From NCBI GenBank assembly GCA_010014835.2, contig JAAAKB020256158.1, positions 1-39,303 of the forward strand: a DNA stretch of 39,303 nt, read 5' to 3'. A model generated the notes under the pieces. It saw only the letters and a program-made list of their open reading frames with translations. It made no database searches and had not been told where the DNA came from. Source of the stretch: Apostichopus leukothele. Taxonomy: Eukaryota > Echinodermata > Holothuroidea > Aspidochirotida > Stichopodidae. This document shows, in pieces, positions 1 to 12,600 of this stretch. Made by a program: the position numbers and the translations under genes. Each line of letters begins with the position of its first letter. Positions within the stretch are counted from its first letter, which is position 1.

Positions 1-316
1 CCCCCTCCCTACACTATTGTATCATGTAAACAGAAGTGTTAACAATGGAATACAATATTGAACCTTTAGCAAATGCCAAAACCAATGAGGCCTTAGCAAA
101 AAGATCCATCAGCTTGCTAAATATTTCACAACAATACTCTCTATGTTTCTTTATTATATGGATGACAAATAACCACCCTTTCACTGCTGGATACAACTAG
201 TAAGTTAACCTATATGAGTATGTAGGTATAATTTGAAGGAGACTTCCTATTATCAAACTTTCCCAACAAATGTGGGACAAAAAGGACCCTATCCACAGCA
301 AACATTTTAAACACAC
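1..316 (-). other. Intron after visible exon 37 (partial)
   Basis: This is the beginning of the intron that follows Ig11; it leaves the window at position 1. I see no exon in it. Confidence 0.75.
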
Positions 317-616
317 CTCCAACTGTTACATTACAGCTAGTTGAATCCTGGCCAGCCAAATTTGTTGCAAGGCAAGAGAATACAGCTCCGTCGTCCTGAA
401 CACATTCAGGCACCTTTAGGGTCACTTGACCGTTTGCGAAGCTCTGCTCGTATCTTCGGTTATTCTTGAGCAGAGTTCCATCCTTGAACCAATTGATATT
501 TGGGACGGGATAACCTTCCACGAGGGCCTTGAGGACCAGTGGTTCCTTGTGAGGTATCTTGAGGTCTGGTACCAACCTTGAGATGAAGTTTGGCTTAGAA
601 GGCGGAGGCTCAGGAG
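317..616 (-). CDS. Visible exon 37: Ig11, last visible exon
   Basis: The exon encodes 100 residues in phase 1-1: [40 protein letters not shown] and [20 protein letters not shown]. The B-strand Cys is replaced by Ala (LKA in place of LKC) while the F-strand Cys is kept. The acceptor is atctag and the donor G|GTGTGT. The gene must continue below position 317 and out of the window. Confidence 0.93.
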
Positions 617-3600
617 CTAGATAAGAAATATTGAGTTGGATGAACTAGACGAGGCTCATAAAAGAGACTATTGCAAAGAAAGAACACCCACAAGATTGGG
701 CAATATGTGCAATTTTAAAGAAAAACTAGATGTTACGTTGAACCTTGCTAAACCTATTATAGAATGTGTCGGATAAAATTCTTAGATAAGCGTCTTCAAG
801 TGTGTTGATGTGATTGTAATTTGTAATTTGTGCTTCCACCTGAATGGAAACAGCATGGCCGTGGAGGAACTACATGTCCACTGGCAAATATAGATAACAT
901 ACTTACTACTACTGCTATGTTAACACTGTACTGTGACATCCAGAGTGGCAGAACAAAGAATTGAGATATGCTGTTTTAGTTGAAATCAAGATAGAGTCAT
1001 TCATGACCTGTGAGTACTTTTGTATCTTATGGAAAGGCATATCAGTGACTTATATTTTACGATGGCTATGTTAGAGAAGACATTGTACTGTGAGATACAA
1101 TGTAGAAAACCAAAGACCTAAACTTAAGCTGTCATGCTGAGATGCATACATGTCATGTGAGATTTAGAATGGTAGACGATCACTGACTCAAACGTATCTT
1201 AATAATGGCTATATCACAAAAACACCATTATGCACTGCACAGTGAGATACTATGATGTGTATATACCCTAGAACTCAACACTACTGACATGCAAGCATTA
1301 TACACACTTGATATGATTCAGCATGTGTAATGAGTACTGTTGCTGTGCACTATTAATGTATCAAATGTTATTATCAATTGCAAGTTTAATGTAAGAAGAG
1401 ACAACCTTGGACTGCACTGTGCTGTACCATGTACTCAACCAAGACAATCACCAAACCAATCAAGACAAACAAACTGTTCAAACTCCCTGAAAGTAAACTT
1501 CAGTGAAACTTAACTTCCCCTCATTTCTCCTTCAGTTTTCCTCGTACCCTCTGCCCATCCTCTCCTTTCAATGATTAAAATCAGAACAACTGACATAAAC
1601 ACAACACAAACTTCACCAGGGACACGAAACAGACAAAACAATCTTCCAAAGAAAACTACATCAAACAAGACAAAGTCACGTGCGACATGTCTCATTCCCC
1701 AGAAACGGGAATTCCGAACACCAACCTGAAACCGACACGTTACAACTGGTCGAATCTTGCCCAGAGGGATTGGACGCGACGCAAGAGTAAACCCCTGCAT
1801 CACCTTCCGCGCTCTCTGGTATCTCGATGGATGCTTCACCATTTTGGTATCTGATGTCAAATTCTGGTCTTTCTTTCAATGGAGTACCATCTTTATACCA
1901 AGTCACCTTTGGTGGAGGATAACCTTCCACCCCACAGCTAAGTTTCAACGGTTCACCGTGTGGGACGGTTAGCTCCGGCGCAAGCCTTGATACAAACTGA
2001 GGTTTACACGGAGGTGGCTCTTGGGCTATAGGAGGGCAGTATGGGGGAAGAAATACAGGGCAGAGGATGGAAGAATAATGAGGGGAAAGTTATATAGATG
2101 AGAATGATAAAAGATAAAAGCAAGATAACAAAGGGCATGGTAAAAGGTTATAGTAAAAATACCAAGTCATATTACAACAGAGCAAATATGAATTAGTTGG
2201 CACGGTTACATTGTGACAATATTACTTGTATAAGGAGTATGCTGTGTTTGTACATAAATGGATATAAGTAACTATACATGTATTGTAAGGAATATTTGTT
2301 AAATAAATATAACGTTCAGAGTAAGAATAGCTAAGTAAATAGTTTATGAATTTATATGATGACAAGAGATCATGGAGCAAGAATCACCATAGGATAAATA
2401 AAGACTGTTATGACAGCATTGAGTACAGAGAGAAGGAGGGAAGTGGGGGCGCTGTGGATGGCCTTCTGGCTTGAATAGTTGAATAGTTGAATGATTGAGG
2501 GATACAGGCTACCAACGTTGCAAACGTGGCTTAATGTCAGTCGCAGGTACATGCTTGAATAGTGACAGTAAATACTGCACCAACCTCCTATGGTCACGTT
2601 GGATGTAGTAGAATCTTGTCCAGAGGGATTAGTCGCCAGGCAGGAGTAAACTCCACCATCATCCTGGAAGCTCTCGGGTATTCTGAGAGATGCTTCACCA
2701 TCTTTGAAATCAATACGGTACCTTGGGTCATTTTTAAGGGGAATGCCATCCTTAAACCAGTTGATGTTTGGCTTGGGATGACCTTCCACCAGACATTTCA
2801 GGATCAGGGGGTCGCCGTGTGGAAGTTTCAATTCGAAAGGAAGACGGGAAATAAAGTGAGGCTTTGATGGAGGAGGCGGTGGCGCTAGAGAAGAAGAGAA
2901 GCATTTAGAAAGTGTTTGACAATGAGGAAGAAATAGCTGAAAAGAAGTAAGATTTCAAGAATTGAAATACAGCCATTTAGGAAAATGTCAAAGAAAAGAA
3001 AAATGATTAAGAAGTAAAGGCATGTCACAAGAGAGTTTACATACACTGACAAACGTTTTTTGAAGGAAAAACTTTTTTCATCACAAAACAGTTGAAGTTG
3101 CCTCCACAGTTATTCAGAGTCAAATCTGAATAGCAAAGTTGAGATAAGTTAACCCTTACAATTGTCATAAAATAAAACTTAATTAAATTAAAAAAATTTA
3201 ATAAAAGTTAATTGCTGACTCTGACTTTTCTCCTTAGACAAGATTAACTACACACCATCATCATCTTCATACAATACTTTGTGATACCCCCATACATTGT
3301 ATGCATAGTCCACCTGTGTACCACACCAAAAACATAGTCCCAACAGCACCTCACTCACAGAATACTTTTCAATCTCATGTGGTTGTTACACACACAAAAA
3401 TATTGCGAAGCTCATTTTATTTGTTTTCCTTTAGCATATGATGTAACTGATTTTTCTTCCATTTTGCAAATGATTAAAAGCTCACAAATTTGCATTAACC
3501 TGTGACCTAAACTATCTGGAAAGCAAGTACTCTACGTATACAAACCTGCCACAGCCACATTACAGCTGGTTGAATCCTGTCCCAACGGATTGGAAGCTAC

Positions 3601-6600
3601 GCATGAGTAGACACCACTATCTTTCTCTAACGCTTGTGGTACCTCTAGACTGGCTTCACCACCCCTCATGAAAGGCAGAGCAGAGGACGAAGGCCTAATG
3701 GGGTTACCATCTTTATACCAGGTTATTTTTGGAGGAGGATAACCCTCTACTTTGCATTTGAGGAAAAGAGGTTGGCCATGAGGGATGGAGAGCTCAGGTT
3801 CCAAACGAGATAGAAAAGATGGTTTAGTCTGTGGAGGCTCGGGCTCTGATGGTGATAATAGTTTAGGGGGAACGAGATGGGGAGAGGAGAGGAGAGGAGA
3901 GAGAAGAGATGAAATAAAGAAAATAGAAAATGAAATGGAGATGAAGATGAAACAGAAATAAAAAGGAAGAACTGAGATAATGAATAAAGATGAAGGACAA
4001 AGGAAAATGTGAGGCAGAACTAATATATGACGTAATAATGAAACTAATGCTAAGGTGATAGATGACATATTAAACAATTAATAACTTTTGCATGCTTACA
4101 ATTCTTTGCAAATTTTTTTGGGGCCCCTTTGATTCCTTGTTTTTTTTTGTGTGTGGTTTTTTTTTGTTTTTTTGCTATGTTTTCTTTTGCCTGCATTTTC
4201 TTGGAACGTTTAGGTTCAAAATCTACCAGCAGTGAAACAAAATTTGTGCATATTTAGCAACTTTTGAAGTAAAAAAAAGCAGGACAGAAAGCACCAAATC
4301 ACAATTGAATGAACAGAAAAAAAGACAATCCATGTTATGCTTAAAAAGTAGCTACTGAAAGGATTTATGACGAGGAAAAAATAAAAATCACAATAATGGT
4401 AGTGACTGATAAGAATAAATGACTGAAAAGTATAAAGAAGGAATTTATACAGAGAATGGTGTGCAAAATGAGCAAAGAGTGCTTTAAGAAGAATCCACAG
4501 AGAAGGAGAAGGGGGATAATTCCCACGACTAGATAAGGAGAAGGGGGATAATTCCCACGACTAGAAAAGGAGAAGGGGGATAATTCCCACCACTAACATA
4601 ATCTTTTGGTTGTGAATGTTATTCTTGTTAAACAATCATGTAGTGTGATGGCTTTAGTACTAAGATTGGGATGTAGTGGGAAGATTTGGGATATAGTGGG
4701 AAGATGCAGTGGGATAATATAGTGGGATACATGATTATAACATGTAGTGTGTGGGGTATATTGCAGGTTGGGTTGATGTGGAAGACTGTGTGTGTGTGGA
4801 TGAGTTAATGTAAAGGGAGTGTAGAAAATCTCTGGGAATGCTGAGAATAGATAGGAATTATAAATATATATATATATATATAGAGGAACACTAAAGGATA
4901 ACACTACTACTAACCTTCCACCAATAGGTTACAGCTAGTGATGTCATCGCCGGCTGGATTGACCGCTCGGCAGGAGAAGACACCTTCATCGGTCACTGTC
5001 GTCTTCGGTGATCTCAGTTTGACCTCTCCTCTTGAGAAGGTAATCTCGAAGTCGGATCGGCCGTCCAGGAGTTTCCCATCTTTGTACCATTGGATGGTTG
5101 GAGTTGGATCCCCTGTGACCGAGCAAGATAGCTCCAGGGGTTCTCCATCGACTGCAGCAAACTGAGGTTGAAGCCTTCTTGTGAACTGTGGTTTGATGTG
5201 TTCTGCAGTTGAAAATGTTAAATAAATAAGTTAAACGATGACTTGAGGCACAAAATCACATTTTGTAGACCATTTAGAACACACTGCTATCTGTTCTGAT
5301 TGGATTTCTATAACATTTTTCATTTTTGAGCAATGGTCCTTCAATAGAATGAAATTAATAAAATAAAGTGACTGAAAATATACTCCTATACACAGACCAT
5401 TAGGTCAGTCCCTCATATGCAACACAAACCTCAATGGGAAAACATAAGATTTGTTGGCATTAAAATCAAGTGTTTACAATGCATTACATATTTGTCACGG
5501 ACAAATGGTGTTGAATGTCGTCAAAAGGGTGCTCTATTGTTTATATGACACCAGGATAACATGTTTGGGTTGAGTTATAATAATTTATAAAACAATGGAT
5601 TAACATTAACATTGAGGCCTGCACTGAGGGACCACGTCATCATCTCTGCAGCCTTAAAGGAAAATTCCAGAGTTTTAGCACATTTTTCAACGGCTTATCT
5701 TAAAAACCTGGAGAGCTATAGAAACATTACTATTACAATTTTGTCTTTGTCTTGGACTATAACATACATAGGAATAACATTCTGCATAAAGTCACCCTCT
5801 CTTTAAGACTCTTTAAGACTTGTCAATGAACTAGTTGAAGACAACAATTAAAATCTTATTATATGGAGAGACTTAGCCATGGCTGACATAACTTTGAATC
5901 TCAATCAACCCAATCAACTACACTGATAATATGCAAAACAAGATTCACCCAGACCAACATAGGTTCAACTACCATATTCAAAAAATCGAAGAATATCTTG
6001 AAAAGAAAGTGAAATCATTTTCGCAACTGTTTGAGGTTATTTTGAAGAAGTATCAACCAAATATTGGATGTTACCTGTGACGATAACTTTTGAGTTGGTC
6101 ATGTCTTCACCAGCAGCTGTGGCAGCTCTACAAGCATAAATGCCCTCATCTTCCTTGCGGCTCTGCGGGATCACAAGACCGACCTCATCACCGTTGTGGT
6201 ACATCTCATAGGGAGGCTCTCTCGGGATGAGGGTACCATTTTGGTACCATGTGATGGTAGGGTTTGGAGAGGAATCCAGTTTACACTTGAGATGGAGAGG
6301 TTTCCCATTCGAGACCGTTATCTGTGGTTCCAGTTTGGTCGTGAAGATTGGTTTTGTTGCAGGTTCTGTGAGAAATACAAAAGTTGAAGCAAGTTTAAGC
6401 TTGAGTCTTTCTACAAATGAAGAGACCATATATAAGATTTCCAGACTAAATTAAGAAACTATCATTGCACATGAAGCGAGAACTGTACTTAAAATTATTG
6501 ACAACTTTGCAGAGACTGACAGCTTACAGGAGTTAAAATAAAATAAATATTTGGGTATAGTTCATATTATATAGTATTTTTTTATAGTTTTGATCATATC

Positions 6601-9600
6601 TACCAAATATTTCTTCAAAATGTAAACCTTGGACACATCGTAACTTGTTTTACATTCATTGTTTAGCAACCCATTACTACACTATATAAACAAATTTTGA
6701 ATTGCTTTATACAAAGGGGTCAGTTAAAATCAACAGCCAAATATTTCAAAATTAAGTCAAGCTTTCTCTATATTCGTGAATAAAAAGTTGGTCAGATTTT
6801 GCTTTTTTTGTGATAAAAAGGTAAAATTGGCAGGGACAATTCCGGATAGATTGCACTTACAGAATAATGCTAATACTGAAATTTCCAAAAGTCTATCAAA
6901 ACAATTAATGACTTGCCACCAAAGTTTCGATATCTTCACTCACAAATATATATTATGCAAAGATATATGCAGAGGAAAATGCTTTCTTCAATCAAGAAAA
7001 ACACACTAAACATTAAAATTATGTCTATAACTGTGATAATAAGCTCTGGTTTCCAACTTTCTCAAAACTGGCAATAATTGAAGTAATTCTCCATTCCAGT
7101 CTCTTGTTTTTCCTTTCTTGGAGGATTTTTTACTTTTCCTTACCATCCTCATCATCAGACCAGTCTGCATCAGGATCCAATGCTCTCAGAAGGTTAGGTG
7201 CAGCGTGCACTGTAGTAACCTTGTCAGGTACTACTTCATCTTCTATACATGCAGCATAGGGGAGACATGCAGGAAAAGGCAAGTTAATGTTAACTGCATG
7301 CATACATTTACATATTCATCATAGCATAGCGATAAATAAGTATAAAGGTAAAAGACATGTTATGCAGTTGTGTAGTGCAGCAACGTGAATCAAGTACGCT
7401 AATGGGGAAGTTTTATCTAAAACAGACAAATAAACCAGACTAAAATTAGAGATTTGCACAAAATATTATAAATACATAATGAAACACACTTTCTTTCATT
7501 TGATCACAGGTGCACTTTTTCCTCTATTCAAACACAACTATTAAATATTAAAATTCATTAAGGAGGATTTTATTAATATTATTTTTGTTTTTAATTTTTT
7601 AATTGGGTTTTTTGTTATTTTGTTAACTTTGGGTAAAGCTGTGAGAGAAAGTTAGTAAAATAAACATAGATTAGTTAGGCACAGAACCTATACTAAATGA
7701 AGTAAATATTATATACACAATTTTCAAACGAATAAAATCCTGTCGTGAATTCAAACGCATGTGATAAAAGTACACATAAACGAGTTTCAAAGAACCTCAA
7801 TTACAAATTGAGGATATACAATGAAAACTTAATGGTGTGTAAAATATACAAAACTAGAAAAATATATTACTTAACTATTATTGAAATGTTACTTATATCA
7901 ATAACCAACACACTCCTGTGGTGTGGATGTGCATGTGTGAAATTATCATTTAAGTTTATTAATATAGCTTTCATTTACAGCATCAATGAAGCTTTCACAA
8001 CCAATTTTAATAACATCATTTTAAATATCATAAAATCATTTTAATATCATTATTATATTATTAACTTCATCCATGAAATGGCATTTATCACAACAATAAC
8101 ATTTCTTTCACATATAACAGAAAGTATTCATTCAAGTAACCAGAATGTGTACTATAATGGTATACAACTATATGAAATCTTACTATGTTGTTCAATACAT
8201 CCTGTTACAAATACCTGAACTCAAAAAAAAATTGTAAAAAAATGTATAAAATAAAAATCAGTTTTCATTAGTATTACGAAACATTTGTTACTTTCTTGCT
8301 CCACAAGGAAGCAGATCATATTTGTGGCCAGACTTCTCACCTTCGATAACTGGCCAGTCGGGCTCGTCGGAGGTTTCACTTGGGGTGGAGGGTTGAGTGT
8401 AGGGGTCGAGAAACACAGGGTCAAGTGCAAGAGCAAGTAATAATTCTTCTTCTGTGCATGCAAATAAAAATTAGTGGATATATAGGAAATGTTAGTAAAA
8501 GAAATTAGTTTTCATCACTTATTAAGGCTTTAATGAATGTATGCATACATTAAAGACATCAGTTAATTACATACTGTTTTTTTTTATTAATTATTAATGT
8601 GTATGATATTAAACATGACTTATACTGAAAAGATGATTATCGATGTGTCAGATGAGAAATATATAGTCTTGCACTTTTTCATTCGGAACAAACCTGAAAA
8701 AATATCAACCAATTTTATTTTGATTTAATTTAATTCAAACTTGTCTTCAAAAATGAAGAAAATGGGGCATAATATCACTTCAGTCTGTGCTTTAACTTTT
8801 ATTAAACTTTTTCAACAACATTGCTTGTTTTTTCCTCTCTTTTTTTTAGTTTCAGAGGAGAGGAGAATGGAGTTCAGCCAAACAACCAAATCCACACTAC
8901 ACTATAAAGGGCCCTACAATAGGTTTTATGAAACTTAACATTGAAGCAACACAATACATTATAAATAATGATAATAATAATAATGTGTTTCTAAGTGAGA
9001 GAAAGTTAATAATGAAAACTAACAAAAAAGTGTACTAAAAGAATCTTTTAAGTCAAACATGAGATTATATTAATGTTATGAAGGGTTAAATGTTATTGGT
9101 CCAGACAGCCAAAAGATAAAGTCTGAAGAAATCTTACATATTATACTTTCTTACATTCCATTCTATAAAACAAACGTCTTCTAGAAAGACAACAGCTCAG
9201 TTCTTTATTCTCTTTCCAAATTGTGTGAGAGTCAAAAATTTGTTAACAACTTTATCAAACTGGCATTTTCATTGAGAAATTTTTATCATTCTCTAACAAC
9301 ATTAGTTAGAGTAAAACACCACAAATTAACTTTATTTTTGTAAACAAAAATTATTAAGAAACTTTCACTTTTTATCAGTTCTACAAATGCTTAAAGCAGC
9401 TGGTTGCAGTCCATGAATACTACACAATCAATTTCTACTTCCTACTATTAAAGCGCCCTCAATTTCTATCTTTCAGACTTTTATCTGTCTGTACTTCAAC
9501 TCGTATACTAAAGTTACCCTCGTAGATTTATACAAGTACTTGCGACATTTTGGAAACCAAGCGTAGGATTACGTTCTCCAACTCAGACTTAGAGACTTGT

Positions 9601-12600
9601 ACTGGTTCTCATACCAAGTACAATTCTACTTGTACTCTTAGACATGCAGCAGTACTTAGTGGTACTACAAGTACAAACACTACTACAATATTCCATACCT
9701 ACAATACAGGGCTTACTTGACAAGACTGATGGCTTTTGCCGTCAGTGTCCTTTAAGGTTTTCAGAAATATGATGCCTTGCCCACGAAAAAGACCATACCT
9801 TAAAATTCCCTGTTCCGGATGAATTTAAAGTGTTTTCAACCCTGCCCATTTAAGTAAAAATTAGAGGTTTTGACATTTCCAAGTTTCCACTCTTATATAT
9901 GTCCTTACTCTGTTTCTGTTTCAGTTTATCTCTGTTGAAGATCTTACCATGACTAAACTCAGGCCCTCTAACTTTTATATATTTACCTACACAAGGTTTT
10001 GGCGATTGATATTGTAGTTTGTTCACAGTTTCTCCATTCTTTTCTTTTTAAAGTAGTACACCCTTTTCTAACATACTTTATGCAACAAACCAAAAAACAT
10101 ATTTTTTTTTGTATTTTTAAAGATGTAAGATGTAGACAAAACCAGCTGCTTTAAGCGTAAACCATGTAAACCACATAAACCACGTAAACCATGTAAACCA
10201 CGAGGGTCTTTTCATCTCATCTGTACTGAGTAACCTTATTTTGATAATAATCGGTCCTTACTGTTGGGAGGTTCAGAATGAGTGCCTCCTTCATCACGGT
10301 CAACATCGGCATCATCCAAAATCATGATAGACGCGAGAGAAATGTGCGTCACTTTGGTTGTTTCTATGGTAACCTCTGATCATGCGAGAAGGAAGAGGAA
10401 ATGCAATGTATCTAATGATGTGTCAGCACTAACAGAATGAGATAGAGTCATGTGAAGAATGAACTCATTATAGGCAGTGAGGTGAATAAACTAATAGCAA
10501 ACTTCATTACAGTAAGTCAACTTTTCTTGGCTTTTGTTTTGGTTTCTTGCCTTTTTTGTCCTTAAAGATCAACTATGTAATAATAAAATCTGATAATACT
10601 CCTTTTGGATCTTGTTATTTCTTTATCATGAAATCGAAAGATGTAGAAAAGGACGAATTGGAAATAAACAGTCTCAGTTTTATAAGCCAATCATATCCCC
10701 CGATTTTGCTTGTGCATATTTACATGAAAGCAAAATCTCACTTAACCCCGTCAAACAATTTTTTTCTTTGATTTGTCACTTTTGATCAAGATTTGGAAAT
10801 TTGAAATACAGAATATATTCGTTTGATATTTTTAATTTTAATTTTATGATGTGATTTGTAATACCCAATAAAGTATGTGACTCTTTATAAAGTTACTCCT
10901 GAGGTACATTTTGCTGGATGTTACAACCCTTGAATGTTTGCTCTCTAATGAAGTTTTATTCTGCTGATGACAACCATCACCCATGTATTATATGCAAAAG
11001 ACTACATGTATAATGGAAATACAATGCAAACCCAATGAGCTAGTATAAATGATGTAATACCAAAATATCCATTTCAATAAAAAAAATGAAATAAAAAAAA
11101 GTTGATTTATAAAAGATTTTGGTCAGTCATGAAGCTTTGCTTAAAAACAAAACTAAACAGATTTTTTTCCACCTTAATATTTTTAGTCAAAACGAATATG
11201 GTCAGTCAAATTTTGGCAAAGGTATAGTTCAATGATAATGAAACTATGACAAGGATGGTTGTTAGATTATATTAATAGTGAGTTAATATCATGGATTAAC
11301 ATATTCCTCACCAAAATGAGCCCAATGAAATTGCACAAAGATTAACAACATGTTAGGTTCCTTGATAGTCCATGATCTGAGTGAATTTGTGATCAACGTC
11401 AGGTTATTAACAAAACCACTTCAAAATATGTGACAGACAGGGAAAGATGGATGTGATCCGTCCGAAAACAATCCCAAATTTCCTTACCAACTTTTCCTCT
11501 ATCTCTAGGATCATCAGAATCCTCCGGCAGTCTAGGAAGAGAGCTATCCTCCAATAGCACTTCGTAAGAGGGATAACCCTCGCTGTGTCCCGGACTGTCA
11601 GGCGTAGCATCACTCCCCTCCTCAGATTGACTATCCTCTCTGTATGAATCGTCCTCCTCTTTGGGTTCTGAGGGTCGGATAGCAATCTCAAAAGAGGTCT
11701 TATACGATGGTTGCGGTTCACTCCTGGGGTCGTCCTTAGATACTTCTTCCTCATCGACTTCAGAATCGTCCTCTCCACTGTTAACTTGACTTCTGGGTTT
11801 GCTTCTTACCGTAGAACCACTTTTTTCTGTTGAATGGCTTCCGGTAGAATCATCACTGTCGTTATCATCATCATCATCATCTTCGTCGTCGCGGTTATCT
11901 GGTTTGGACGTATGAACCGTGATGGAGAAAGAACTTTTAAAAGCTTGTTCCGGCTCTTCTTCCTTCTCTTCATCCTCCCTACTCTCTTCATCCTCCCTAC
12001 TCTCTTCATCCTTCCTACTCTCTTCATCCTTCCTAGTCTCTTCATCCTCCCTACTCTCGTCATCCTCCCTACTCTCATCATCCTCCCTACTCTCGTCATC
12101 CTCTCGACTCTCTTCATCTTCACTCTCTCGACTCGAGTCCTCCTTCTCTTCTCCTTCATCGGCATCCTCGTCTAAACTTCTCCTTCTTCCAAAGTCACTT
12201 TGATTGAAGGGATAATCCACCTCATCATCATCATCACCATTATCAGTCTCTGGAAATCTCTCTGAATCTTTCTCATCATTCGGCTGCGGCAAAATGTTCA
12301 TTGAGGTTTGATCCTCTGCCTCATCGCTACTGCCAGCACTGGTCTCGTCTCTTTTGTCAGATTTATCCGACATGTCACCTTCGTCATCTGAGAGATACTG
12401 GGGTGGTGGGAAATTTGGAGGGGCTGACTTCTGAATGTCAACCTCTTGAGGAACGACTAACTCATCCTCATCTTTAACATGCAAATAGAAACAACAGAGG
12501 CGGGACGAAACAAAAGGGAACATGCATCAGTGAGTTAGTGAATTACAGGTTGGAATAACAAGATGCAGAAATCGAAAGGTGGGAGAGTAATCAAAATTAA

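Larger units (their letters stand above)
8452..10261 (-). other. Intron between visible exons 29 and 30
   Basis: This is 1.8 kb and is one of the longest introns. The only structure seen is the AAGTACTT-rich cluster at 9490-9682. I found no additional exon. Confidence 0.55.

Noticed and set aside
5600-5660. ctgcag acceptor followed by a short open stretch (MMTWSLSAG) on the minus strand
   Set aside because: There is no donor in phase 1 within the open stretch, and it shows no similarity to Ig or linker exons.
11834-12203. Plus-strand frames rich in Ser and Leu opposite the acidic exon
   Set aside because: They are antisense shadows of the Glu/Ser-rich coding exon on the minus strand, which has correct splice sites and phases.
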